Origin: Apoda limacodes
Lineage: Eukaryota; Arthropoda; Insecta; Lepidoptera; Limacodidae
Assembly (NCBI GenBank): GCA_946406115.1
Contig: OX291562.1
Span: forward strand, 4,122,001-4,186,000
Reading direction: 5' to 3'
Length of the DNA: 64,000 nt
Under the pieces are notes generated by a model. It was not told where the DNA came from, made no database searches, and saw only the letters and a program-made list of their open reading frames with translations. Each line of letters opens with the position of its first letter. Position 1 is the stretch's first letter. Below are positions 30,791-43,361 of the stretch, in pieces. The position numbers were made by a program, and so were the translations under genes.

Positions 30791-31672
30791 TTTTGATTTC
30801 TTTATAGGAAAATTAAATTACGGGAGTGTTCAAAACATAATTTAGAACGGTCTAGTATTACTGAATTAAATTAAACTCGAAATCGAAATCTCTTATGCAG
30901 CTAAAGAATCACGAAATAATGAATAAAATCAAATCTTTAGATTACTAGAGAGCTTACAGTTAATAACGACTGAAAATGAATATGAAATCCATGGACTCTA
31001 TTACTACTTGGAAGAGAAAGATTCATCTTTATCATTATAAAATGATTCTACGAAAAAAGACTGAAACTCTCGACATTTTTCATGTTTGAAGTGAAGTATA
31101 GATTAAGATACCTCTTAACCTTTGGTCTAATTTTAGAAAAGAAAATCATTACACAGAAAATGAAAACGAAACATGTTCGGTTTTCAGCTATATTTTTTTT
31201 ATTAGTAAATATTATTTAAATATCTGTTCAATAAACTCATTCTGGCGAAAACTTACTTTTGTAACTGACTTCTATGAATTAAGCTATTTAATTTAATTGT
31301 ATAATTTTTTGTGCCATAACTTGATGATTAATTTTAAATTATAGTGCCGGGAAGGATCACCGGTAGATTAGGGCAAGGGCATTAGGGCAAAGTCATTTTT
31401 AAGTTTTTTTATAGTTAGGTATAATTTTGTGACGCCTGGACAACCTGGCTGGTTAGCTAGTGTTGGCCTCTTAAATATTCAGAAAATACTTATTGGGGAT
31501 CACGCCAAGTTTGAATGCCTATCCTTCAAAGCCTAAGGTAGACGTTGAATCCTCAAAGGGGTCGGCTTGATGACACCGCTTCATGTGAATCTACGCTAAC
31601 GAGTACGTATGTATAATACCTTTTGAGCCTTTGCCTAAGGACTTTGTATAATTTCATTGGTGATATAATAAA
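30791..31672. other. AT-rich intergenic sequence
   Basis: No recognisable gene or shared repeat; around 31340-31660 the base composition is more balanced, but no coding frame stands out. Confidence 0.35.
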
Positions 31673-31962
31673 TCCTACTAATATTATAAATGTGAAAGGT
31701 TGTAGGTAAGTCTGGATGGATGTTTGTTACTCAATCTCGCTTTAACCACTGGACGTATCGCGAAGAAACTTGGCGTACATATAGATTAGGTTCTGGAATA
31801 GCATAAAGGCTACTTTTTATACCGAAAAATCTAAAAATTCCCGCGGGAATCACTAAGAGTTTAAAGAACAAAAGATGTAGCTATAGCTTGCTATAGCAAA
31901 CTTATAATTAAGGAGTTCCACGCCGATAACCGAATTCAGGCGGAGACGCAGTCAAAGTCTAG
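31673..31962 (+). mobile_element. complete non-autonomous Helitron-like element, 290 bp
   Basis: The 5' end is tcctactaatattataaatg. Internal landmarks are tactcaatctcgctttaacc, ggctactttttatacc, ttcccgcgggaatcac, agctatagcttgctatagc and ccacgccgataaccg. The 3' end is ggcggagacgcag..CTAG at 31959-31962. Both ends match the layout of lepidopteran short Helitrons. No coding capacity. Confidence 0.75.
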
Positions 31963-34000
31963 TATTTAATAAATTAAGAATCAATTTAATGAAATAAGAA
32001 TATCACTCTTAGCTTTCCAAAAAAATTTAATGAAAGCCCAAACTGACACTCTAGTCAGATTTTTTTTTCTAAATATTTTAATAATCAAATTAAAATATTA
32101 GCAAGTCGATTTAATTAAGGTTTAAGCTATAACATATATTTTTAGACTAAAAAAAATAATTAAATTCTTGAAAACTTAACTTATTTGGGTATGCTATCAT
32201 CTTAACTTAAATGATCGAGGAAATAACGTTTTATATAAGAATCACTGCAACATTCCAATATAATATTATTCTATTTAAACGTTTTCTCCATTTTGCTTTT
32301 AATGGTATATTTATCCAAGGGATCATAAAAGAAATAGGGTATTCAAAGAAGGCTCCAATCTCTATGGATTTATTTTACGGACCTTTCGTATTCATTGATA
32401 TTATTATATTCAAGTAAATTTCTTTAAAACATTTTTTCTGTCTTTACGCTTGAAATATTATACAATAACTATGATACAAAATATTATTAATTTGGTTATA
32501 TTTCTTGATAAAAAAAAACTAAAAGTAAAAATAAACGCCAAGAACATGTGTTTTTTATGTTTTTTTTTATATAAATGCTATTTGTGCGAGTTAAAAGCAC
32601 CATCAGAGCTATTGCTTTAGCTTAGTTGTAAACTAATAGCACTAGGACTTTAAAAGACTTCATTGTCAAAACTTTTGTTCTAAAAAAATAATCACGTTTT
32701 TAAGTTGATTAAGGCTTAAACTATATCCCGAAGGACACCCTCATAAAATTTCAGTCATATCTCCGGAGCGAAACAATTGTACTAATTTAAGTAGTATAAC
32801 CTCATTTTCTAATTAATTGAGAAATGATCATTTATTTATTTATTTATTCATTCTTTTTTCATTTGTTCATGTTCATTTATTTATTTATTTGTTTATTTCT
32901 TTGTTTGATAATTTATTTATTCATTTATTATTGATAATTGCATAATAAAATAGAGACAACACTGAGAAAACAAATATAGTATTTAAAAATATAGGCCTAT
33001 ATTGTTAAATTGCTAAAATATTAACGCAATATATAAAATACAATGTAGTTTATTCTGCGTAGCGTCTAATCTAATTTAAATCTTAATGAGTATTATGATA
33101 AATGAGATTTTCTTTTCCTTTTATTACAAAAATTTATTCGAAATATTACTAAATGCCAGAAGAATTAGAAATAAAATCTTTGTTCGTAATGACTTTATTT
33201 TGGTCTTGCTCCTTTTCATTTAAGTACTTTTTCTTTGGTGTTTAAAGAAAAGTAGTTTTATGCATATAAAGTCTTAGTATTTATATAACAAATGTGAAAG
33301 TTTGTGAGTAACTTTATCACTTAACATCTAATTGAACTTAACTTTTTATTTCTTAAGAGGCTATTCTGCCTATAGTTTTTGGCAAGGATTTCTCCGGATC
33401 TGCTCAGTAGATCTGACTGAAATTAAATGGCAGTATTCTTTGAAATGTAGTTCAAGCCCTGACAAACGTCAGTTAATAATTTATGAACCGTTGTTCAAAA
33501 ACTTAACTAACCCCTTGTCACTCTTAACGCTATAATGACAAAACTGATTAATCTGAAGTTTGTATTGACACTTATTTCTCTAAGATATTTTTAAATTTCT
33601 TGCTGATAACCGAATACTAGGCAAAAGTTGATAATTTTTATATTATACTAATAATATAAAAATAAAATATTTTTATTTCGGTGATGAATGAAGCCCGTCC
33701 TAATATCAAATACCTAATTCTGTTGAAGGAGTTCGTAACAATGTGTTAGATAATTTTATAAATGTTGTTAGACTATAGTTAATTTAATGGCATATCTCTC
33801 GAATACGACCAGATTCCAGCCGGCAGGCTTTTTATTGTTTTATTACCAATAATAATCATTCTAGCAATAGTAAATGCAAAAATTTTATATACTAGGTTCT
33901 AGCTGGCTAGGCAGACATTGTTCTGCTCTATGTGCCTCAGCGCCCTCTAGTGGCAAATAATAACAAAAATAATAACAAAATAGATAACAAATAAAACCTT
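31963..34000. other. AT-rich intergenic sequence
   Basis: It contains an (attt)n microsatellite (separate entry). The ORF at 32211-32417 and others have no recognised domain. Confidence 0.4.
32826..32935 (+). repeat. (attt)n-rich imperfect microsatellite
   Basis: Runs of tttatttatttatt interrupted by ttcatt and tttgtt motifs. Confidence 0.85.
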
Positions 34001-34008
34001 TTCCATTC

Positions 34009-34032
34009 ATATATATATATATATATATATAT
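34009..34032. repeat. (AT)n microsatellite
   Basis: About 12 AT dinucleotides adjoining the 3' end of a minus-strand Helitron-like fragment. Confidence 0.9.
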
Positions 34033-34100
34033 TAGCTTTTGCCTTAAATTTGATTATCGGCGTAGGATTTGTACGGCAACTCCTCAATTATAGAAAAACC
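34032..34100 (-). mobile_element. 3' end of a Helitron-like element (minus strand)
   Basis: The reverse complement reads tgaggagttgccgtac, cctacgccgataatc and ends ggcaaaagctaa, a variant of the CTRR terminus. Confidence 0.6.
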
Positions 34101-34106
34101 TACTAA

Positions 34107-34152
34107 CACTCTCTCTCCAACTCTCTCTCTCTCTCTCTCTCTCTTTCTTTCT
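34107..34152. repeat. (CT)n microsatellite
   Basis: Runs of ctctctct with short interruptions, ending tttctttctc. Confidence 0.9.
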
Positions 34153-34302
34153 CGAAAATAATAAATAATTAACTACTAACAACTAATTAAATAATGGATT
34201 AACCTCGCGAGCACCATACAAAATTTGATAGGGGGTGAGTTTTGCAAAATCCTTTCTCAGCGCACGCCTAGATTATAATAGCTATATGTGTGCTAAATTT
34301 TT

Positions 34303-34670
34303 CCGCCTAATAGTAAGCGGTCACCGCAGCTTATGGACGCTTGCAACACCTGAGGCATCACTTGCGCGTTGCCGAACCTTCATAAATCTAATAACTTCTT
34401 TCTTGAAGAACCCCGGACTTAGAGAAATTCTTGGCAGGGAGCTATTTCTACAACCTAAGCGTTCCCGGCAAGAAATTTCTCTGATACCGCACTATACATG
34501 ACCATTTAGGTACTAATGTGTGTGGATAAATTCCCTGTCAACGGCCAGCGGTGTGATTGTAGAAAGTAGCGTGGGCATCATTTCAAACAATTCCTCAGCA
34601 CACATCCCATTTTACAAGCGGTAGAATACACATATAGGGAGGCAAAGTCTTTCCTCAGACTTAAGGGTTC
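34303..34670 (-). mobile_element. CR1-like LINE, 3' fragment, diverged
   Basis: Matches the copy-1 3' end from ccgcctaatagtaagcgg to cttaagggttc, including ttggcagggagct and gaaagtagcgtgggcatcat. The polyA-proximal bases are missing. No intact ORF. Confidence 0.83.
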
Positions 34671-35129
34671 TTACGGCTTGCGAATTTTAGATTAGTACCG
34701 CCCTTCCCCCTCATGACTGCCCGCCGGCCTTGCACATCATAAATGAGCATGCAGTACTTGATCATTATTTTGCTGCGATGTTAATTTAAAACTGCGATAA
34801 GTCCTAAGATATTCATTAAAATCGAATGATGTTAAGGGCAGTTTGGTTTTAACTTAAATTCTTGTGATGAACGGGTTTATTTGGATAAGGATTAATATCA
34901 TGTTTATAAAAACACCGTCGCGAATTATGCATTATTTTATAACAATATTTGGTTAGCATAAAAAAAGTTATAGTGAGCCAACCTTAGAAGATAGACATAT
35001 GCTGTCGCGGACTTTTTTTTGGAACTTTTAAAGGGAAACAATTTTAGCATACATGATTTTTGCGAAACTTTAACCGTTTACGCAGCGCACGCAGTGGAAG
35101 CTCTCAAAAAGAAAAAAAAACCCCGTTTT
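34671..35129. other. intergenic, nothing recognised
   Basis: No coding sequence or shared repeat seen. Confidence 0.35.
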
Positions 35130-35315
35130 TGAAACATTCTTTATAGGTGCTCCGCTCATGTTGGTCTTAGCGTAATGATATATAATCTATAACCTTCCTC
35201 AATAAATGGGCTATCTAACACTGAAAAATTTTTCAAACAGGACCAGTAGTTCCTTAGATTAGCGCGTTCAAGCACACAATCAAACAAACGCTTCAGCTTT
35301 ATAATATTAGTATAG
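35130..35315 (-). mobile_element. Helitron-like 5' end fragment (minus strand)
   Basis: Read on the minus strand it starts tactaatattataaagctg and continues tgaacgcgctaatctaagg, ggcctatttattg-like sequence. This is a common 5' part of short lepidopteran elements; the 3' terminus is not found. Confidence 0.5.
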
Positions 35316-36589
35316 AAGAAGATATGCTTATGTTTTTGAGTGAGTTTAATATTTTTTGAATAAAATCGAATTGAGTTGTCAATTATGTGTCAAAATAAAA
35401 TGTACCCTTTAAGGGTAGAAATTCGGAAAATCCTTTCTTATCGGATGCCTACGTCATACAAAGAACACACCCTCCAAGTTTCAGGTCTCTACGATGAGCG
35501 GTTTAGGCAGTGCGTTGATCGATCAGTCATTCAGGACAAAGCATTTTATATGTATAAATATATATACACATATAAATACATAAAGCGGTCACCACAGCCT
35601 ACAACCCTAATAAATCAATAAATAGAAATCATGACTCCAATTATAAATTTTAATTTTAAACGACTGAACGATGTAATATTTTTAGAATTACACATATTAA
35701 ATCTTTGTAGGCTTCTAAACAGTTCATATTTTTTTTCTTTTAATTTTGCAATATTTTTTTACAGAAGATTATGAATCCCAATCCTTAAAATAATAAGTTT
35801 AGTTATGCCAGAAAATTACAATCTTCAACTTGACTTTGTTGTTCCATCATTTAAATTTCAGTCAAGAAGACGTAATTATTTTACTAATCAAGTTATTTTC
35901 TCCTCAGGCCATAATTAATCTGATTACAAATTTTTATAATGACACACATTTTTTCTTTGACATTTTTTTACGAGCCACGTATTTTTAAGGAATAGACATC
36001 AATTGAATTTTATACATAATTATGAATGTATGTATTTATTACGTTACGGTTGTAGTTCCTTAATGGGTTAACCAACCAGTTCAGTCCTGTTTGACAGGCA
36101 ATGTTGTTGATACAGTGTTCTGGCCGTTCTAAGGTGGCTTCATATAAGTATGCATGTATGCCCTTAATGTATGTTTCGTCCATAGATTTCGAGTTCTGTA
36201 ATCTGTCATATGGACTGTACAATAGCCTAATAAAGTTGGCCATACTTTAAAAAGATACACAGTTACCCTGTGATAACATCTTTTCATTAGACAAAACATC
36301 ACAGTTTCGCTTTGTCTCTGTCTCAATTTGCGACATTTTTTTCCACATCTGGCTAGGAAATGCTCTTTCCAGTTCTCTATTCCTATGGATTAACCAAACT
36401 GCAGAATAATAAATAAAATAAAAGAATAATAAAAATAGAAAACAGGAAATAATAAAAACTAGAATTATATACTTACCCCTCTTTACCAGTTTTATTAACT
36501 ATAAAAAATAAGTATGGATTGAACAACAGCCAGGAGCTAGGAAAAAAGAACAGCATGAAAGTTTTTATGTAAATTACTTATAAACTGTG
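35316..36589. other. intergenic, with a 25-bp CR1 3' remnant
   Basis: aaagcggtcaccacagcc at about 35582 is a scrap of the CR1-like 3' end. ORFs at 35376-35621 and 36010-36326 have no recognised domain. Confidence 0.35.
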
Positions 36590-37190
36590 TACGCCTCCAG
36601 CGACGTTCAGTTTCGAGATCATTTTGAGGACAAAGTAAAGCTGGTGTCCAAAAAACTTGGAGTACTCAACAGAACGAAGCAGCACTTTACAAGCTCTACA
36701 AGTATAAGTCCGGTCCCTTATGAAGCACAGCTGCCATGTCTGGGCAGGTGCACCAGGATACCAGCTTGGTCCTTTTTAATCCGGCTCAACAACAAGCTGA
36801 GAGAATTCATGACGATCAGAAATTGTTTAGAACCCTTAAGTCTGAGTTGAAAATTTGCCTGCCTGGTTGTGTTATAATGGACTGCGTTCTGAGGAATTGC
36901 TCGAAATTATTTTCTTACCTAATTCCTCTGGCCTTGCATCGGGAGGGAATTCATACCCACTGCTCCAGAACCTAAACGGTGACGGTTTCAGGGGAACTTC
37001 CTCTGTGACCGCTTAGTTTGTGGAATGATTCCGCTAAGGTCTACACTATGGGGTCCTTCAATAATAAAGTGACTAGATTTTCAGTCAGGAACCCACAAGT
37101 AATGCCCTTTGTGCTGCGAGGTTTGTAGGCTACGGTGACCATTTAACTGGTGGATCGTTAGCTTAATTGCCATCTTAGTGGTATAAAAAT
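36590..37190 (+). mobile_element. CR1-like LINE, plus-strand 3' fragment, diverged
   Basis: The fragment begins near ctccagcgacgttcag and follows the family through aaacttggagtactcaac, ggataccagcttgg, gcatcgggagggaattcat and tttgtggaatgat to ccatcttagtggtataaaaa at the 3' end. Indels disrupt all frames. Confidence 0.82.
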
Positions 37191-37653
37191 AACTTATGTA
37201 TGTGACCCGATTATTTTGCTTTATCTAATGTCAAGCAAGTAATCCATGTGTCTTAAAGCAGAATTTTTGAGTTTTATTGAAACTGGATACCCAGGTTAAG
37301 TACAATTTAAAAGTGTTTTGACTATTTTGGGTTACAGATAAGGTTTATGTTTGAAGGCAACTTAATGAGTCTCTGACCTCTGTCAAGGTTTTGAATATCC
37401 AGTGGAACCCTACTATACCAGACAGTCCATTTATAAACAATTAATCTTGAGCACCATCCAAGCAAGCGCAGTCACAACAGCCTTATTGCTTGTAGGTATG
37501 AACACGACCAGAACTACTCCAATTATTACTGCAACACTCTTGAGTTTTAGTTCAATCCGGGTATTTGTATATTTTTAATTAATAGTGCCTAGGTAGTACT
37601 AAACCATAATATGTTGTACATTGGCAAAGTAATATTAGATTTCTTCCGGTATA
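37191..37653. other. intergenic, nothing recognised
   Basis: No coding sequence or shared repeat seen. Confidence 0.35.
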
Positions 37654-38456
37654 GGGGGAAGTCCCGTAACGCCGAACGGCTGGTACGAAGCGGTCAGTCG
37701 AGCTCATCACTGGAGCAAGGGCAAATGCTTCGATTTTACGCGGGAATTTTTCATCACTGGCATTCTTAAAAGTGATAGTTGTGGCAAAGCTTACGTGTCA
37801 GGATACTTGTAAGAGTGTTTTATTGACCTTCGGTGAGTACATTTTTAATAATAATGTCTATAACACACATTTACTACCGAACGCTGTGTTTTCCGCTATG
37901 ACCGAACCTATATATTTCCGTGATAATTTTGCTATCATAAATATTAAAGTATGTCTTTCATTGTTACAGATAAGTGCATATCTTTAGTAATGGAGAGAGC
38001 ACGAAAAGGTCTCTGAAAATCAGAAAATTTAAAAATAGCTATTGAAAAAGTCACTTACAAAAAGATGTCACTAAGGGAAGCTGCTTCAAGATACGGTTTT
38101 CCAATCACTACTTTACATGATAAGTTGAAGCTGATTAGGCAAGGAAAGGAAGTAGCATTGAAACCTATACTAGGCAGATTCACCGTCACATTTTCGTCAG
38201 AATACGAAAGAGTTTTAAAGTGTTGTAAAGTGTTTTAAAAAACCATGTTCGGTACTAGTATGATTACCCAAAAAATTAAAGCAAAGATTAGCTTCTGATT
38301 TCTCGAGAAATTTGTTTTAATGTTGATTTATGTTTTATTCATACAATGTGTATAAAAGATGTGTATTGATTAATGCTAATTAAAAAACTTTGAAACCATA
38401 ACTTTGTTTTTAACTGTAATTAAAGCTTAAGTGTTCGGCACTAGGAGACTCTCCCC
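37654..38456 (+). mobile_element. pogo/Tigger-like DNA transposon, internally deleted, 803 bp
   Basis: The left end (37654-37677, gggggaagtcccgtaacg then ccgaac) and the reverse complement of the right end (38432-38456, ggggagagtctcctag then tgccgaac) form imperfect terminal inverted repeats. Both are flanked by TA (37652-37653 and 38457-38458), the target duplication of Tc1/mariner/pogo elements. Inside is a short DNA-binding-domain ORF but no DDE domain. Confidence 0.6.
37989..38238 (+). pseudogene. psq-type helix-turn-helix N-terminal transposase fragment
   Basis: The frame from an ATG at 37989 has a TGA at codon 9 and then reads IAIEKVTYKKMSLREAA, SRYGFPITTLHDKLK and LGRFTVTFSSEYE before a stop. 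The SLREAA...P.TTL.D pattern is that of the pipsqueak/CENP-B-like HTH at the N terminus of pogo-type transposases. This domain binds the terminal repeats; the catalytic domain is missing. A pyrimidine-rich stretch ending in acag just upstream (37957-37970) could be a splice acceptor. Confidence 0.6.
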
Positions 38457-38539
38457 TACTCTTCGGTTTTTGAAGTAAATCCAATATATATTTCTGAATC
38501 TGAATATATATTATATCTTAATATATATTTGTTTATTTG

Positions 38540-38765
38540 TTTGTCATGGCTTGAAGACGCTGTTCAGCTGATTTTTGGCAAAGAGAATGATGAAGGAACG
38601 TAGAAGGAAAATTTAAAAGATATTTAAAGTACCTAATAACTATAAATGAATTTCACGAAGACGAACTGAAGCAACAGCTATATACATATATACAGCTATA
38701 TCTTGCTTTAGCACACTTTCCTAATTTAATCAAGGACTTGCCACAGGAATTCGACGCCAGCGAAA
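38540..38765 (+). mobile_element. diverged Helitron-like fragment
   Basis: Landmarks include agctgatttttggcaaag, cagctatatcttgctttagc, aatcaaggacttgcc and cgacgccagcgaa. The CTAG end is not preserved. Confidence 0.5.
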
Positions 38766-39430
38766 TATAAAAAAAAATGCATGTAGGTTGAATTAAATAA
38801 ATGTATGAAATCAACAAAAACTTTCGTTATTCACTGACATTTCATGATTAGATACCTGCGCTTCATGTGCCAATGATAAATAGCAATATAATTATCATAT
38901 CAACGCATTTAAAGGAATAAAATATTTATACTTATGGATATTTAGTGCACCGAAAGTTGTATAGGATAAATCTGATTTGGATTCACCTTAAGACGAAATA
39001 ATAAACAATTCATAAAATTAATTCTGTCCTTAAGGCTCTCACTAGCATACAAGTTTTTTTCAAGCATGTTTCTCAAATATAAGGTGATTAGAAGCTATAA
39101 ATTGAAACAAATCCCTCTCAATGTGCGAATATACATAAATTAGAACCCTTCTAAAGCTAAATTGGTAGCGACTTCGTGTGTTTGTGATATCAATAAATGA
39201 GGAGATTCAATTCTAGTCTCCAGTATCTCTGTTATTTAATTTAAAACCAGAGCAGTTTTATTTTATTTCATTTTAATTTAAATACAGCTTGTAGAATTAA
39301 AACTTATATTTTTATTTAAAAAGCTATTTTAAAATCAGTCGTGTTAAAATAAACGTTGTTGTTTATGTAATTAAATTTACATACTTCAAGAGTTTAAATA
39401 TAGTTGTGAAATAAATAATTATCTATCTAT
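38766..39430. other. intergenic; possible tRNA-like remnant near 39160
   Basis: aaattggtagcgacttcgtgtg...gattcaattctagtctcc around 39158-39222 resembles a decayed tRNA-like A and B box arrangement on the plus strand. Otherwise nothing recognised. Confidence 0.35.
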
Positions 39431-39882
39431 ATCTATACATAGTATAAAACAAAGTCGCTTACCGCCTTCTGTGGGGCTTGGTCTTTTATAATTACGCAAT
39501 GGATTGTAATGTGATTTTCATCAATAGGTAGAGTGATTAAAGAGGATGGTTTATACGTATAGTTTAATATTGTTTTATGTTAATTTGTTGAAACATGACG
39601 ATAATTGTTCAAGATGTCGGAAAAATCGTGCCAACTAGGAGCTTTACATGGCGAGTACAATTTTAGCCGATGGCGGTGTTAGTTAGTTTATCAACAAAAA
39701 CATGTCCGAGTTCCATACATTTCTAGCAGATAACGATGTTAGTTAGCTTATCGACATAAACATGTCCGGGTTCCATACATCTCTTACAAATAACGGTGTT
39801 TGTTAGTTTATAAACAAAAAAATGGTTTCATTGGGTAAGTATCTACTAGAATTCTGCACGGGTGGAGCCGTAGGTAACAGCT
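39431..39882 (+). mobile_element. Helitron-like element of a second family, with internal minisatellite
   Basis: The 5' part (tataaaacaaagtcgcttacc, acgcaatggattgtaatg) and 3' part (gcacgggtggagccgtagg) are typical of another insect short Helitron. Between them lies a three-unit tandem repeat. Confidence 0.55.
39663..39830 (+). repeat. minisatellite, period about 61 bp, 2.7 units
   Basis: Units share taacgatgttagttag, ttatcaacaaaaacatgtcc and gggttccatacat, with a few substitutions between units. Confidence 0.85.
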
Positions 39883-40312
39883 GCCCCTTTGTTGTAACAG
39901 ACTTTTAGGACATAACGTCTGCCGGGCTAGCTAGTTTAATAACCAAATGGTTTTTACATACTCATTATTTATTTGTTTTCATCATCATTAACTTATACGA
40001 TTTGAATATGTATAGTTTTCGGCACAGAAGTTGAACCAAAATGGCGGTCGTCTAAGCAGGTATAGTACAGACAAACGTACTAACGAACCGAAAATGTGTT
40101 ACTGCGCAGGTTCAACTTGCGTGCCGCGATATTAACAGGGCTAATTGATAACTGGCCAAACCGACGAATTTAAAAAAAAGATACGCAAAAAAAAGTTTTA
40201 CCTTATATTCTGGCATCTTTTCGAAAATAGAACGCCAAATTTGAATTAAATTAAACTGATTGAATTAGTATGCGAGGACCTAGAACATTCTCCGTCGTGA
40301 ATTTTCTTAATA

Positions 40313-41349
40313 ATGGAAAGAAACGATATTCGTGCGGTGATACAGGTTTACGATTGAAAAGAGAAAATAGCAACCAAGATTAAAATATAGCTTAGACAGT
40401 ATTTTAGGCAATTCTGCTCCTTCATTGAGTACAATTTACACCTGGGTAACTGATTTCAAACGTAGAAGACTGAGCTGCGAAGACGCCTAAGATCTGGCCG
40501 TCCAAATAAAATCCGGACATGATCACAAAACATCACAGAATTGTATTGAACGATCGGCGCTTGAAGTTGCGAGAGATAACAAAGATGGTGAGCATTTCAT
40601 TTGCGTTTCTAATATTTTGCACCAACATTTGTGAATAAAAAGCTTTGCGGGCGATAGGTGCCGCGTTTGCTCACTGTTGACCAAAAGTACCGTCGAGTGG
40701 ACGATTCATCGGAGTGTTTGGCGCTGTTTAACCGAGATCCTAAAAAGTTTTTGCGGCGTTATGTTACAATAGATAAAACCTGGATACATCAATATACAAC
40801 TGAAAAAACAGAACAATCTAAGAAGTGGACTAAGAGCGGAAAACCGGCGCCGAAGAAAGCAAAAACGGTTTTGTCGGCCGGCAAAGTGATGGCGAGTGTT
40901 TTTTGGGATGCTCGAGGGATTATTGTACTATATTATCTGCAAAAAGGAAAAACAATGTATGGAGAGTGCAAGCTTGTTGCAAAATTTAAGCAAATAAATT
41001 CGTAAGAAACGATCACATTTGGCCAAGAAAAAAAATTTGTACCACCATGACAACGCACCTGTCAATGGTTGCAGTCGCCAAACTTCATGATTTACGGTTG
41101 GAATTGCAACCGCATTCAACCTCTGCTCCAGATCTGGCCTTATGTGACTTTTACTTATTCCCAAACCTAAAAAAATGGTTAGGTGGCTAAATATTTTTAT
41201 CAAATGATGGACTCATTGTTACCGTAGCCGAGTATTTTATGGGGTTGAAGAAATCATTATATCAATCTGGTGTAACGGCTTTGGGGAAGCGCTGGACTAA
41301 ATGCATCGAGGTAGAAGGAAACTACGTTCAGAAATATATTTATTTTTAA
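40313..41349 (+). pseudogene. mariner transposase, full length but frame-shifted
   Basis: Start-to-end span is about 345 codons, the usual mariner length. The N terminus is MERNDIRAVIQ; the HTH region is LGNSAPSLSTIYTWV and DFKRRR, with in-frame stops. The linker is VPRLLTVDQK. The first catalytic Asp is in VTIDKTWIHQY; the following residue is K where E is usual. The second Asp is in YHHDNAPVN (41049-41051) and the third in APDLALCDFYLFPNLKK (41146-41148). The C terminus is KCIEVEGNYVQKY. The longest open part is 40658-41005. Several frameshifts and stops rule out activity. The catalytic spacing suggests the D,D34D mariner type. Terminal inverted repeats were not identified. Confidence 0.88.
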
Positions 41350-43251
41350 ATATTTTCTTTTCGCTTCGGAAACTTATCAATTAGCCTATGAACCTGGTAA
41401 TATGTATACAGGATGGAAATTTTAAAGCGGTCAGTAAGGGCAGCTACCATAAAAGTTATAGCTACAAGAAAACGGTCTGACAGCATTCACAAAGTTTGAA
41501 ACAATGGTACTGTCAGCAGAATAAAATCCAATTTTAACAAAACTTTCTTATTTCTTTTTTTTTCGATCTTCTTGTTTGTTACCGTTTTTATAAGGATCAA
41601 AAGTTTGTAAAGGACCATAATTGAGTTCAGAGTACTAGAAATTTCAAGAATAACAAAAAAAAATTCTTAAACATTTTGTATAGACTTGTATTTGCTATCT
41701 TGTAGTTTTATCTCTTTTTTAGATTTCTGAAATTCTAGTACTTTTACCTCAGCAGATCTTACACACATTTTTAATCCTTATATGAAACTGGACAAAAAAG
41801 TTTTTTTTGACAGGTAAAGTTTTTTTAAATATTCTTATGTAGGTAAGTTAATGAAGCTAAAAATAAATATTCGTTATTGAGTCATTTCGAGAGGAAAACA
41901 AAGTTCCGTAAAATTACTCCGAAGGGAGGTTATAAAAAAGCTGCTTCAACAATTTCTTTTATTTATGATTTCGAAGGAAAATATTTCGTTATCCTCAAAA
42001 GTTACTGTTTCGGTAAGTTTAATTTTTATTACAAACATTATAATACTTAACACGTTAACTATTATCTAATTATAATATAGTGACTATTTTAATGTGTACT
42101 TACTAGTTGATTTGAATCTTTTTGGGTTACCAGTACCCAAAAAGATTATATAATAAGTTCGACACAGGCAACACTGGTCTCAGTGGTATAAATACAGTAG
42201 TTGCCGGAATTCTGGTTCTCTTGACTTTTATAGTCTTTAAAGGAAAGGTTAATTTAGGTATTCGTAAACCGTGATATTGAGTGTAAATAATATTAAAATG
42301 AGTAATAAGTTTCCGTTAGTGTAACGCATTAAATCTCCAGAAAGCGTCCGTTTGTACTTTTATCTTTTTTGAGGTTCCGTACCCAAAGGGTCTTGTACTT
42401 ACCTATCATATGGCCAAACACTCCTTCATTAAGTTTCAGTTTAAATTATTTGTTCTCTTCTGCATATCAATATTTTGTTTATTATCTTCAAAACGACTTC
42501 TTACTGGATTCAACGTAAAGAAATTTTCTTACTGTCTAAATGAACAGACATTATATAAACAAGCTTTTATAGAACAATCTTTGTCTTTTAAAAGTAGGCC
42601 AAAAGTCAAGCGAAGTCCAAGGGTACTTACTTATTTTCTAAAGTCAATTATAAGATTCCTTGTTACGTACCATCGTGTTTCGGTCTTTTTTTGTTTATAA
42701 TTTAATGGTTATGGACAATGACCTAAGTCATATTTTAGTAAGCAAATATTTTAATATTAATAATATGTTATTCTTCTCCATATGCATGAACCTTTATGCG
42801 TCTACACGAGCAGTATTTAAGTCAAAACGCGTTTCTCGTCACAAGTCTCATTGATATTAATGAAATTGTGGTCCCTTTCTATAGTATGATATAATTTCAT
42901 AGATTGATAAAGTGACTGTAGTGAAATCATACGGTTCTGACATTCAGCACACATTAGCGTATGTAAGCGCTTTACTTAGTATAATAAAAAGATTTATTTA
43001 CAAAATCATGGTAACCCTATCACCAAGTGATATAAAATAACTATTTGAAAACATGGTGAAGTATCTACTACGTAGTAAATAGATTAAGCTTGTGGTGCAA
43101 AGAAAATAATTAAGCAGTTCGACAGTAATTTTGAAATATGTAATTTTTTTTTTTAGTATTTAAAATACTTATTTAAATCTATATATGTATATTTGGATAT
43201 CTTCTCGGGTATCATTTCAAGAAGGGGGGTGCAACCCGTGGCTAAATACAT
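41350..43251. other. intergenic, with a gttccgt fragment
   Basis: gaggttccgtacccaaagggtc at 42371-42392 is an isolated start of the gttccgt repeat. The ORFs at 42410-42700 and 42660-42854 have no recognised domain. Confidence 0.4.
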
Positions 43252-43361
43252 AGGTAAGTCACCACTAGGGCACCACTTGCGCGTTGCTGACACTTCAAAC
43301 ATTGAAAAACTTCTTTCTTTAAGAACGCCATACTTTAGTCCTTAAAGAAAATCTTGGCTGG
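43252..43361 (-). mobile_element. CR1-like LINE remnant
   Basis: ggtaagtcaccactaggg, cacttgcgcgttgctgac, aaaacttctttctttaagaac and cttaaagaaaatcttgg match the 3' end of the family. Confidence 0.7.

Noticed and set aside
42410..42700. Hydrophobic 96-aa ORF as a secreted or membrane protein
   Set aside because: No recognised domain, and it starts right after a fragment of the gttccgt repeat.
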